Shown here: piece after piece, positions 54,801 through 64,000 of the stretch | Layout of the letters: the number at the start of each line of letters is the position of its first letter | Numbering within the stretch: the first letter of the stretch is position 1 | Assembly (NCBI GenBank): GCA_021234155.1 | Contig: JAJEKV010000046.1 | Span: 4,380,665 to 4,444,664, forward strand | Reading direction: 5' to 3' | Origin: Isoetes taiwanensis | Lineage: Eukaryota > Streptophyta > Lycopodiopsida > Isoetales > Isoetaceae | DNA: 64,000 nucleotides | Made by a program: the position numbers and the translations under genes | Notes under the pieces: model-generated | The model's database searches: none | Seen by the model: only the letters and a program-made list of their open reading frames with translations | What the model was told of the DNA's origin: nothing

Positions 54801-55059
54801 AAATTCAAAGTCCAGAATTTACAATGATTCAAAGGTAAAAGAGTCAAAGGTTCAGATTTCAATTTACACTTGAAAGCTTTACATTTGCATGTTCATCCAA
54901 GTTCTCAAAATACTTGATAAAACATTCAGATTCAGACTGAAAACAAAGCCAAAAAAAAAAAAAACCACAACAGAACTTCATTTCATTATCAGCTTATCAT
55001 TTCATTATCTTCTTGACAAGCTCCTCCAGGTCGAAGCTGCTGCCTTTAGAAAGAATTAT

Positions 55060-57133
55060 TCAGTTGCTAAAGGTCCCGCCTGTGATACTAGTCAAACCAA
55101 TGTCAACATTCAAGTTAAAAGCTCTCCTCAATCTCTGATTCTGTCCAACAAGCTCCTCTAAAGAAATGTTATCGAAAAAATCATCGTCTAGCTCAGTTGA
55201 AGGTTGAGCAACTACAGCCTTCATGTCAGTCTTAGTATTGTCACTCACATTTTCAATCACCTTTGCAACTGTAGTGTCTGGTTTCATTCCTATCATAGAA
55301 AAAAAATACAGATTACAGGCATTCTACAACATCAATTAAAATAACAAAATAAATAAAATAATGACATACCTGTATCACTAGGATTTTGAAAAACATTAAA
55401 GGAACCGGGATTCTGCTTGATATCATAGTCATTCAATTCAGATTTATACACGTCATCAAACATTCTACGTGAACCCCAGTAAAAGGTTGTCCCACAATCG
55501 ACATAGCAGCTTTGGCCCTCAGATCATTTGTTTTGTTATACCTATTCAATTAAAATATATTGTCATAACTTTGAAAAACTAGTCATAGAAAAACTTACAG
55601 AAAAAAACTACAAACAAACTAGAAACAAACTAACAAACAAACTACAAACTAACAACAAACAAACTACAAACAAACTAACAAACTGACCTTTTATACTACT
55701 CAGGGTTTTTGTGACCAGTAACTGTCATACCAACATCAATTGGAACATTTGCCCTAGACAACCTACTAACAACAGAACTTCGACCTGATTTTCCAGAAAA
55801 ATTCCCTTCCACTCCAATACTACGCAACATGTATTTCATCTAGCCACCTAAGACTTTGGCACTAACCCTGGTTTCTTATTGTACCATGCCTGGAAATACA
55901 ACAAGAATTAAAACATATAATTACAAGAAAATATGCAGAAAATTAAAGATACTTACATCACTTTTTGGAGAATTAATGGCCTGCATGAAGACAAACCTTT
56001 CTGCCTTCTCATTCTCATCGTACACAGGAAGATGTCTCAATAGACATTTGAAAGTTAAAATCACATCCAATTCATAGCACTTCATTGGCAGCCTAAAACT
56101 TTCTTCCTGATATTTAGTCATTGAAACATCATAATTTTTGCATAACCTCTCATTGTATTCCAAACATTCTGCACCATCTATATTGAGAATGTGAAAGTCA
56201 TTCACCACTAGCTTGTATAGCTCTTCCCTTCCTCTAATTGCAAAACGAGAAACACAATAAAACATAAACTGGCACTGTAATCCTCTGACACTATGGACAG
56301 AATGGTCAATATCAGCTAACAAAGCTTGCTCAGTAGCAAAGCTAATCTCCTCCACTTTTTTCCTTTTACCACAGATTTCAGGAGTAAGCCTCGACCTCCT
56401 CATTGTGGCAATGCAAGCCTTTCTAGCATTAGAAAATATTGAACTTTCTCCTGTATCAAATGCAATTTCTTCCACACTTGTCATTCCAATCCTGATTTCT
56501 TGAGCCCTCCTAACAATTGCACCAAACTTTCGGAATATATCCTGCAGACTAAAAGAAGAACAATACATTAGTACAAAATAAACAAAAGAAGAAAGAAATA
56601 AACTAGCACACACAACTTACGTCTCAGTTGGGTAAAACCACCTTTAATCTTGCAAACTTGCAACATAAACTGCTCCAAGCATCCTAGAAAATTCACGCAG
56701 ATCTAACTCTTCAATTTTTTTGTCAACTGGTAAGCCTCTTTTGATCCTCCATGCATCAAATCATGTTCTGGCCCATTCAATCTTATCAAACTTTCGGCCA
56801 ACAGCATGAACTTCCTTCACAAGTTGCTCATCAAGTTCCAAAAAGGCTACTGAATTTCCAGAACTACTCTGGACAATATTCTCGGGCAGATTCTCCTCAT
56901 CAAGACTCGCATGCAAACAATGCAGGCATCTTTTCAATATCATTCATGTACTCCTTCAATTCCTCTTCGCCAAACTCCTTGGAAAGGTCGGCCTCAAAGT
57001 TATCATCTGCATCATCGTCTCCTTGATCCAAAAAGCACTCTACACCTCCCATTTCTTGAGTTATCTCTTAATCAAAGGCAAATTTCTCTGAAACCAGATC
57101 TTCTTGACCTTCAGATGGTATTCCAGCCATAGC
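55060..57133 (-). CDS. DUF3504/Crypton-like tyrosine recombinase, multi-exon
   Basis: An acidic N-terminal segment (57133-56950, CFLDQGDDDADDNFEADLSK) is followed by the core-binding-like part with RIKRGLPVDKKIEELDLREF (56690-56760). Exon 55957-56541 with good splice sites reads DIFRKFGAIVRRAQEI and then LQCQFMFYCVSRFAIRGREE, FHILNIDGAECLEYNERLCK and LPVYDENEKAERF. Exon up to 55889 reads WYNKKPGLVPK, KYMLRSIGVEGNFSGKSGRS and VGMTVTGHKNPE, matching the TGH-K recombinase box. The C-terminal exon is 55060-55296. Stops (TAG after NPE, stop in FAFD-EI) suggest early decay. The R...TGHK residues of the catalytic set are visible, but the final Tyr is not identified. Confidence 0.65.
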
Positions 57134-57667
57134 AGACTGGAATGGCACAGAAACTTTGAAAAATATAAGGCCAAAGCACAAGAGGAGAAAATGCCGAGCC
57201 ATTATTACAACCTTTCAAAGACAAGAACCTCGAAAAACCTGATAAAAGGAAGAAAGAATGTTAGAAACACAAAAACAGAAGAAAGCATAACAAGAAAACA
57301 AGAAAATCACCTATGGATCTTTCGTACAAATAGCAAACTGGATGGATCTTTCGTCCAAGCGCCTTTAAATCGGTCAAAATTATAAGGATTTTTACACTAT
57401 TATACTGCTTATGCAAATACACATGTCAGAAGCAAAAAAACAAACAATACTTGCTACTGAGCCGCTTCGTATGCTAGGCGCCGCAGAAAACCTCTTCAAG
57501 CACTCAGCCAAGGTCTTTAGAGCGCTATGTTGAAGCAGTTCCAAAGGCGGAGGTGCCCACAGTCGGAGATGGCTAAGAAAGGAAAGAAAATTGTCATAGT
57601 AACACTTTTATATGGTGACGTGGCATCGATGATGTGGCAGAATGCCAGCTAACCTTTCCTATATGCC

Positions 57668-57720
57668 AAAGTCCCCTTGGGCTTCCCTTTCAAGGCCAGA
57701 AAAAAGCCCAAGGGGACTTT
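57668..57720. repeat. right-end hairpin of the Crypton-like element
   Basis: A perfect 17-bp inverted repeat with a 19-nt loop. Confidence 0.85.
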
Positions 57721-57727
57721 CCCTTAT

Positions 57728-57850
57728 ACAAGCGGTATAGATATTTGAGATTTGTACTATTGAATGAGCTATGAGATTATAGATTCGTTAGTCTTGAAAT
57801 GAAGCAAGCAAAGGGGTAAGATGTTATTTCTCCTTTTCCATCGCATCAAC
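57728..57850. repeat. dispersed repeat R1, copy 2, right part
   Basis: AAGCGGTATAG...GAGATTTGTACTATTGAATG parallels 6853-6950 and completes the target interrupted at 54387. Confidence 0.65.
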
Positions 57851-58553
57851 CTTGTTCCATGGCGTCAATGCCTGTTCAAGTCTTTTGCGTCAACGCCCAT
57901 TTGTATTCTTTTTATCCTTCAATGCGATTCAAAAAGCAAAACTCGGTTTTGCTCCTTCGGGTAGCAAAATTCCTAGTTACATCTTCATCCGGTGCAAAAC
58001 AAAGATCTATGGAATGCTAATCGGGTAGCAAAATTCTTAGTTACTGGTTCATCTGGTGCAAACAAAGATCTGCGATGCTGCTTGTTTCTTGCAACTCATG
58101 CATGCACATGGAGGCAAACAACAATCCAAGGTTTCGTCACTATCAACTGCCTCAGTTCTGGTATGGTGGGAAGAAGGAAAACACCATAGCCACCAGCGAG
58201 CTCAAAACAACTCCTCAACCATGATATTGTTAGGGTAACTGGTCTGGTTTTGCATCTCCCTACGTTAGTAGCTCTCCATGTTCTTATGTCTCGAAAGCCT
58301 TGACTTATGTTACTACTACATTGTTAATTATTAATCTTGTATTTCAGGATACTATTTCCAAATATTCTGATTTAACAAATAAATCCTGAAATGAAGAGAC
58401 ATTTTCTTATCAATTTCCCATGATACTCATTGAACGAGAGGGAGAAAATGAAGAGATCAAGTCTTTGAAGCCTCAGCTGAAGTGTGTAAATCAAAATCTT
58501 TCTATTTCTTTGATTTGGAATTGTCAGAATTAAAAAAAAAAAAAAAAAAACAA
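57851..58553. other. intergenic with a 64-bp tandem duplication
   Basis: Units starting GGGTAGCAAAATTCYTAGTT occur at 57959 and 58023. A run of about 18 A lies at 58532-58550, just beyond the stop codon of the SET gene. No gene. Confidence 0.5.
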
Positions 58554-60828
58554 TCATGTAAGACATGCTAATAATTGATCAATTTCTGCAGACTTCAGAT
58601 CTTTGGCAGTTTTCCACAATGCTTCATATGCACCCCTAAGAGCCAACTTTTCTGATATGAGAGCCTTCAGCACTTGTTGCCTCGCCCATGGTAGAGGTCC
58701 AGCCTACAAAAATAGGAGGCGAGTTAACACTTCATGGCTCAGAGACCAAATATAAAGATATATTAGAAACCAATCCCACATTATCTCCAAAGGTCCCGCC
58801 GCCCAAGAGGGCTTGATCCTCCTCGAGCGAGGTTGGATATCTGTTTGACAATTCTTGACATGCTAATATCAGCCTGCGGAAAACCTGCATATAGAACCAT
58901 GAATTTGTCAAAGCAGAATCAAGGTGAAAAATAGAAATCTTCTTGTCATAGTGGCTAGTTTATGTCATCTTGATATTCTTCATTGGCACATAAATCATGG
59001 TAGAGACTTACACACCTCAGATTCATTTTCACGGCTAACATATGATGAAAAGAAGACCATTGTAGATGATGCTTCCTCTATGCTTCTAGTGACACCCTTC
59101 CAGCCAGCCTTTTCAAGCTCCTGCTGAGATGCAACTGCTGCTCTTGTCCATGCTAGAACAGTCTCATCGACCCCCGATGGTGTTAAAGAGAACACGGAAG
59201 ACCCTTCACAAGGCACAATAGTTAGGCAATGTAATGTATGGCTTATAAGCAGCTGCTTACCAATTGATAGACCTATTGCTTCCAATAGGCTTGCATTTGC
59301 TTCGCTCTTTAGTGGCCCCAAAGCAGTTGTCTGTTAAAGAGTTTACTGTTACAAGTGCTCATAGGACAAGTGGAGTGTCAGGCATATTCTAGTAAGATAC
59401 TTGCCGGCAAATCAATAGCATGGTTGTGATTATCATCATCCACAAACCCATAGTCCAGAAATAGCTGAGGTCCTGTCAATGCAGGGCCATATGAATCATA
59501 TACTTGTTCTCCTTCCACATATGATTTATGTGCATAAAGTGAGGCAACCTTCAACTCTTCATCATATGCTAGGCAGGACTCGTGTCCTGCTGAACTACTG
59601 TGGTTCAACATATCAGCCCAGGGAACTAATGAAATTGAAGGACCGCCGCTCTGTGAAATCGTGTTTATTCAGGAGAGAATATTAAAAAGTAGGTTCTCAA
59701 TAGGAATTTGGTAATGTACAAAAAGGTACCTCTTCATCAAGTTCCAGAGAAAATGCTCTGCTGAGCAAAATGGCAGCTGCCCAACGGACAGAGGCTTCAG
59801 TAATAAATCCTTTGCTTCCTATGCCTGCCGGTGCCAAATTGGAGGTACCAGCTGAGAGTAGAGCTTCATAGTCCTCCCTAGACAATGTAAGCATGTCAAA
59901 TTTTCCATTTTCCAGTAAGATCACTAGAAGACATAAATATAGTGCACATGCCTGCATCTTTGCAGTCTTTGGTCAATAACATTAAGCATTGGGGAACCTG
60001 CAAGCCATTCCTTTCGTGTCCTCTACAATTAGCAAAATATATAATCTTAGGTGAGCTGTTCAATATATGCAAGTCACATGACAACAAATTATCATACCTC
60101 TGGCCAGAGCAAAGGATGTCCCCCAGCCATATCAAGATCACTTGGAAGAAGTGAAATATATGGATTCCAGAAGCTATCCAGGCCACATGCACGCTCATAA
60201 AGCAGATGTAAACACATTCCTTGCCACGAAGTGAGCTCTGACTTCTGCAAAAGTGGACCTATGCCGGGACAATTGGCTGCAGTCTGATTTAAGGAGATTA
60301 TATTCATGTGTAAGAACTCATCGATAGGATAAAAACATCACTGTTTGGAACAGAACTAAGATTTGATCTACTTTTAAAATATGCATCGAGTAAAATTTTT
60401 TGCCCCAGAAAGAATGTGTAGAAACTCAATGAGGTAGGTAAATAAGTTAAAACAAAAACCTCTTCAGTAAGTAATGCTTCTCTTGGTACGGTAACAAGGG
60501 GACTACCCTTCTCAACTCCACCAGGACCAGCGACCATGCCATAGCCAGGAGCTTGAGAGCCTTTGGGAAACCTCTGCAGCGTGACATTGCATTCCTTGTG
60601 ACTTAGATTTTGAAGCCACAGTCTAAACCTGCTAACCTTATCCTGTGCAGGGGATGCTGAAAGTTGTGATGATATGAGAAAGGGTCTTGGATTGGAGCAA
60701 AGAAGGGCTGTTACTATCATTGTTTCATGTAGACCCAGCAAGCGAATTGCAGAAGAATTCGTCCTAAGAGAAGCAAAATCTTTCCTTCTCAAATTCTGCT
60801 TTTGGAAATGGCTAACATTTTTTATCAA
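58554..60828 (-). CDS. SET-domain protein, Rubisco-LSMT-like methyltransferase
   Basis: Host gene with consistent exons on the minus strand: 60460-60828 (N-terminus, possible organelle-targeting Ser/Arg-rich start, then RFPKGSQAPGYGMVAGPGGV), 60098-60283 (LTSWQGMCLHLLYERACGLD), 59730 to about 59945, 59405-59650 (PWADMLNHSSSAGHES, then SYGPALTGPQLFLDYGF), 59261-59330, 59016-59203, 58780-58884 (RRLILACQELSNRYPTSLEE) and 58554-58703, ending at TGA. ADMLNH and the later SYG...LDYGF are the split-SET catalytic motifs of the LSMT/SETD3 class, which methylate lysine (in plants often plastid proteins). The C-terminal half is the substrate-binding domain. The 59405 junction uses a GC donor (CCG|GCAAGT). 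Start codon and the 59945 acceptor are uncertain. Appears functional. Confidence 0.85.
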
Positions 60829-62108
60829 ATAAACCTAAATTTGAAAATAAAAACTTCCAAATCACTTTTGTTTGCATTAAACCACATTGGACTAAAGCAT
60901 CATATATTATTGTATTCTTTACATGCTTTATTGCTCTATGTCTGCTATGCGGGTCCCATATCCGATTCGTTTTGTGAACGAAAATAATCATCCAATTCAA
61001 TTCTATTTGTATTTTTGGGTTGCCCCTAGGGGGCAAACCCTGGCTTATGTGGGTTTGTGGCATATCTTAGGTATATGCTAGAATATGCCTAGGATATGCT
61101 GGTGACTGCTCCAAACCTGTTGTTCCCTGTAAACTAGCAGTCACCTGCGTTCTGGATCGAGGATGCTTCAATTGGGTAACTGGCAAGGCAGACCGAAGCT
61201 CCAATCTAATGCAACTGTAGCGAAACAATATGTTGGGCCCTGTGCTTATGGGTCCGATAGATGCGGTGGGAAGCATGACATCGCTCACACAGTTGCGGCT
61301 CCAAGCGAAGCTCCTTCGTCTGCTCCCAGCTCTAGTATCACACATACTCCATACAGTTGCGGCTCCAAGCGAAGCTCCTTCGTCTGCAACCAACTCTAGT
61401 ATCACACATACTCCAGCAAATGCTCCACATATCCAATCTATCCCAATGATCCACTTTTAAGTTATTTGTATTTTCAAAACCCTAGTATTGAAGATTCAAA
61501 AAGATATGCAAAGGTCGTTGGGTGGAAACCAACTAACACCTTTTCACAAAAGATGGCGGAAGAGAATGCCAACAAATAGGAGAGTCTAGTAGGTCAGGTT
61601 CTCATTGCCTCGATGATGAAATGGTACTTGCTTGTGCTTGTGTTTGTGGTAGCAACTGTTAGTGATTGTCAACCATGTACTTGGAAACCAACTAACACCT
61701 TTTCACAAAGGATGGCGGAAGAGAATGCCAACAAATAGGAGAGTCTAGTAGGTCAGGTTCTCATTGCCTCGATGATGAAATGGTACTTGCTTGTGCTTGT
61801 GTTTGTGGTAGCAACTGTTAGTGATTGTCAACCATGTACTTACAACCTCAATTTGATCTTAAACTTGGTGATCCAGGTGGTGGAGTCTAAGGGAGCACGT
61901 CACTGGCTAAGTTCAAGGTTCAGAACATGTCAAATCTGTTGATTCATGCCCACATCGGCACTTCCCAAAGAATCCAGAGTTGACACTTCTGGAGATGTTT
62001 CCAACCGACCCATGAATTTCTACAAAGCTTTCTTCACCTCTCAATCATGTACCCTTTACTCAAATCGACTACTGCATGGCAATTTTAACATGATTCTATG
62101 TGGACTTA
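60829..62108. repeat. intergenic with two local tandem duplications
   Basis: A segment starting ACAGTTGCGGCTCCAAGCGA occurs at 61290 and 61353. A 159-bp direct duplication (TGGAAACCAACTAACACC starts at 61523 and 61682, ending about 61841) is almost identical between copies. No gene is supported. Confidence 0.8.
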
Positions 62109-62912
62109 TCATAGTTTTCTCAGACCCAACTTGCTTTTAGAATTAGGCCGACACTCTACCATAATTCCTCCTGATCTCCAGGCATTCCTACAACCTGCAA
62201 TGAATTTACTATCCTTCAAATGTTTAGTATTGAGCTCTGAAGTAAGTTTTTGTAGCTCTTCGCCACAGAGGTTGTCCAGTAGAGAACCATTGTGGATTAT
62301 GATTTGACACTGCACTATCCAACAAATTAGTTCTCTGCAACTGAAATCAGCAGCTATTGCATTATAATAGCCACGATCATGTCGGGCGTAAGCTCTACCA
62401 TTGCCTGTCCATCCATTGCACCATGTGAAAGTTTGATCACCCTCGATCTCCACAAGGCCACAATCATGCAGCAGGCATTGCCATTGCTCCTGCTCAAATT
62501 CCTGAACCACCTGTGATCCCCTGCCACACCTGTCTATCTCAATTTCAACCTTATTGCCTAGCCTGAGGACTTTGTTACAAAGAGAAGCCCACAAAGCTCC
62601 CCTTTCACCACATTCTTGCCCCCGCTCTTTCCACTTAACAATTATCGAACGATCAAACCTGTCCACTTGAGTGAAAGTGACATTCAAAGAGGGCTTCCAT
62701 GCAGTAAGAACACCTGCTTTATCAGAATCAGCTACAAACACATTATAATCATGCCCCAAAATGTTAGAAAGCTTTTGAACATCACTTTTACGGCATTTGT
62801 GCTCCTGAAAACAACATAGATCCATGGAGGACTTAGATAAATAGAGGGACAACCTACTCCTTTCGCTTGGAGAAGAAGCCACTCCCCTAATATTCCAAGA
62901 AAGAATATTCAT
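62109..62912 (-). pseudogene. L1 LINE ORF2 endonuclease remnant
   Basis: Starts MNILSWNIRGVASSPSERSR at 62912 with the APE endonuclease opening, then CCFQEHKCRKSDVQ (catalytic Glu), GVLTAWKP, TFTWCNGWTGNGRAYARHDR (ARLDR-like). The C-terminal third is out of the expected order and the interior is shortened (after RGQECGERGALW). The 267-codon ORF is therefore a deletion product. No RT is present downstream on this strand. Confidence 0.75.
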
Positions 62913-63133
62913 GTGGGCAGTTGAGGGTGGTCCACATCCATCTCAATGGTCCCAGGAAGATTAACTACATCTGAGAGGTCTGCCCATCGTGTGTGAGTAA
63001 GTGGCAAAGGGGAGCCTCCTCTCTGTTCCACCCTTCCATTGTGTCCTGGAACAATTGGCAAAGAGAAGCCTCCGCTCTGCTCCACCCTCTCTATGTTATG
63101 AGCAGATTGTAGTAAGGGAGAACCTCCACTCTG

Positions 63134-63991
63134 CTATGGCCTTCTAGGGAGTACCACAGCCTCTGATATGGGAATGATGGCATGATGTTGTGCACTACCA
63201 TGTCCATCTCCACTAGGATGTGCCGCTTGAGAGACAGACTGAGCAAATTTATTACGAGCAGCTTTCTTCAAATTAACTTTTGTCCAGCCATCTGTAGCTC
63301 TTTCACGTCGTTCCTGCTGCTCTTGAATCATTTGCAACTTAGCTCTAGCATCAACACTAAAAACTGGTGAAGACTGCACAATAGAGGCAGAGGGCATATC
63401 AATATCCTTATCAGTTGCATCTTTAAAGGACATGGACTGAGGAGGCGTAGCTCTGGGGGAAACAGAAGTGAGAGGCGAAGAGGAAACATGAACATTGGCA
63501 GGGCGATCTCGCTTAGCACGAAAATTTGCAAAGAGTTCAAGTTGGGAAAACAAATCAGCAAGTTGAGAACCATTCAGTAGTTGCAAATCAAATTTGAGGA
63601 ATATAGGGGCATTGTTGATGATGACTGAACTAGGAAGAGCTTGATCACAAGGCAGAGAAACACAAATCTTAGCACCGTCAACTATAGAATGAGCCAGGTG
63701 AGTACCCAAACCATTAGCAACACTCACAAGGAAGTCCGGCACAAGCAGGTCATGTGGAAGATTTAAAATAGAAAACCAACAAGGCATCTTTAAAGCATTA
63801 GTCATACCCGGTAAGAAGCCAGGAGAATAAGGTTGGTATAACACGTAATCACTCCACATAGGATCAACACCTCGAGCCACCAACTGATCAGCAACACCAG
63901 CATCATCAAACATAACCAAAAAGAAGTTTTTCCCAAGCATTTTCAAGGTTCGATAAGCAGGAAGACCAATCCTGCAAAGATGGCATGTCAA
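63134..63991 (-). CDS. L1 LINE ORF1-like protein, N-terminus beyond the window
   Basis: A 285-codon open frame: DUF4283-type N-terminal part (LPAYRTLKMLGKNFFLVMFD, then MPCWFSILNLPHDL), KICVSLPCDQALPSSV, and a long low-complexity Ser/Pro and charged C-terminus (MIQEQQERRERATDGWTKVN). No zinc knuckle is visible. It ends 220 bp upstream of the ORF2 start on the same strand, the usual L1 order. The true start may lie beyond position 64000. Confidence 0.7.
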   Translation of the reverse strand: MTCHLCRIGLPAYRTLKMLGKNFFLVMFDDAGVADQLVARGVDPMWSDYVLYQPYSPGFLPGMTNALKMPCWFSILNLPHDLLVPDFLVSVANGLGTHLAHSIVDGAKICVSLPCDQALPSSVIINNAPIFLKFDLQLLNGSQLADLFSQLELFANFRAKRDRPANVHVSSSPLTSVSPRATPPQSMSFKDATDKDIDMPSASIVQSSPVFSVDARAKLQMIQEQQERRERATDGWTKVNLKKAARNKFAQSVSQAAHPSGDGHGSAQHHAIIPISEAVVLPRRP

Positions 63992-64000
63992 CCAATAACC

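Larger units (their letters stand above)
54387..57727 (-). mobile_element. Crypton/DUF3504-like tyrosine-recombinase transposon
   Basis: Boundaries come from comparison with the uninterrupted R1 copy (6845-6885). Each end carries a strong hairpin: 54497-54600 (GCAAGAATGG arms) and 57668-57720 (AAAGTCCCCTTGGGCTT with AAGCCCAAGGGGACTTT). Inside each hairpin is an inverted repeat: 54606-54633 (GGAAAGGTAGGTTAGCTGGC) against 57637-57659 (GCCAGCTAACCTTTCC). A 12-bp subterminal repeat lies at 54730-54800. The internal gene is on the minus strand. Confidence 0.65.

Noticed and set aside
54690-54873. 60-codon ORF with QNAFQND repeats
   Set aside because: Product of the 12-bp subterminal DNA repeat, not a protein gene.
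55604-55685. ACAAACAA-rich tract as a separate element
   Set aside because: Simple low-complexity sequence within an intron of the recombinase gene.
61067-61405. Minus-strand 112-codon ORF
   Set aside because: It overlaps a tandem duplication that repeats its sequence; no domain and poor coding texture.

Overview
The window looks like nuclear DNA of a land plant, probably a non-seed vascular plant (fern or lycophyte; this is inference). Reasons: a multi-exon plant SET-domain methyltransferase gene of the Rubisco-LSMT type, a PLS-type PPR pseudogene, exons of a plant FAAH-like amidase, and dense retroelements (copia, several gypsy, an L1 LINE). No viral or bacterial hallmark gene was recognised.

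Layout. 1-4.6 kb: decayed Ty1/copia element on the minus strand. 4.7-10.3 kb: amidase exons, with a partial decayed duplicate upstream and a gypsy remnant between. 10.8-21.8 kb and 31.1-42.3 kb: an unusual island of small, closely spaced, mostly intronless genes on both strands. Many have a clear TATA box 20-115 nt upstream of the ATG. They include two tandem families of unrecognised small proteins and a divergent histone H3 gene. Two different hairpin-forming repeat families lie mostly 80-220 bp beyond stop codons. The island is split by a complete gypsy element (21.8-31.06 kb) inserted exactly inside the histone-fold codons of the H3 gene. 37-45.5 kb: two transposase-like genes. 46.6-48.9 kb: another gypsy remnant. 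49-54 kb: SINE-like unit, PPR pseudogene split by a hAT-type MITE, Tourist-like MITE, dispersed repeat. 54.4-57.7 kb: tyrosine-recombinase (Crypton/DUF3504-like) transposon with hairpin-bearing ends, inserted into that dispersed repeat. 58.5-60.8 kb: host SET gene. 62-64 kb: L1 fragment.

Main inference: the island (about 22 kb after removing the gypsy element) is not ordinary plant gene space. An endogenised large DNA virus or another large mobile element would explain the dense short genes, paralogous families, a tailed H3 variant, a possible DNA methyltransferase and 3' hairpins. A lineage-specific plant gene cluster is the alternative.

Caution: the two LTRs of the gypsy element are identical over long stretches but differ in clusters, mostly at CAG/CTG/CCAGG sites. 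This suggests context-dependent consensus errors, so many frameshifts reported at 1-4.6 kb and 13-43 kb may be sequencing artefacts rather than real decay.
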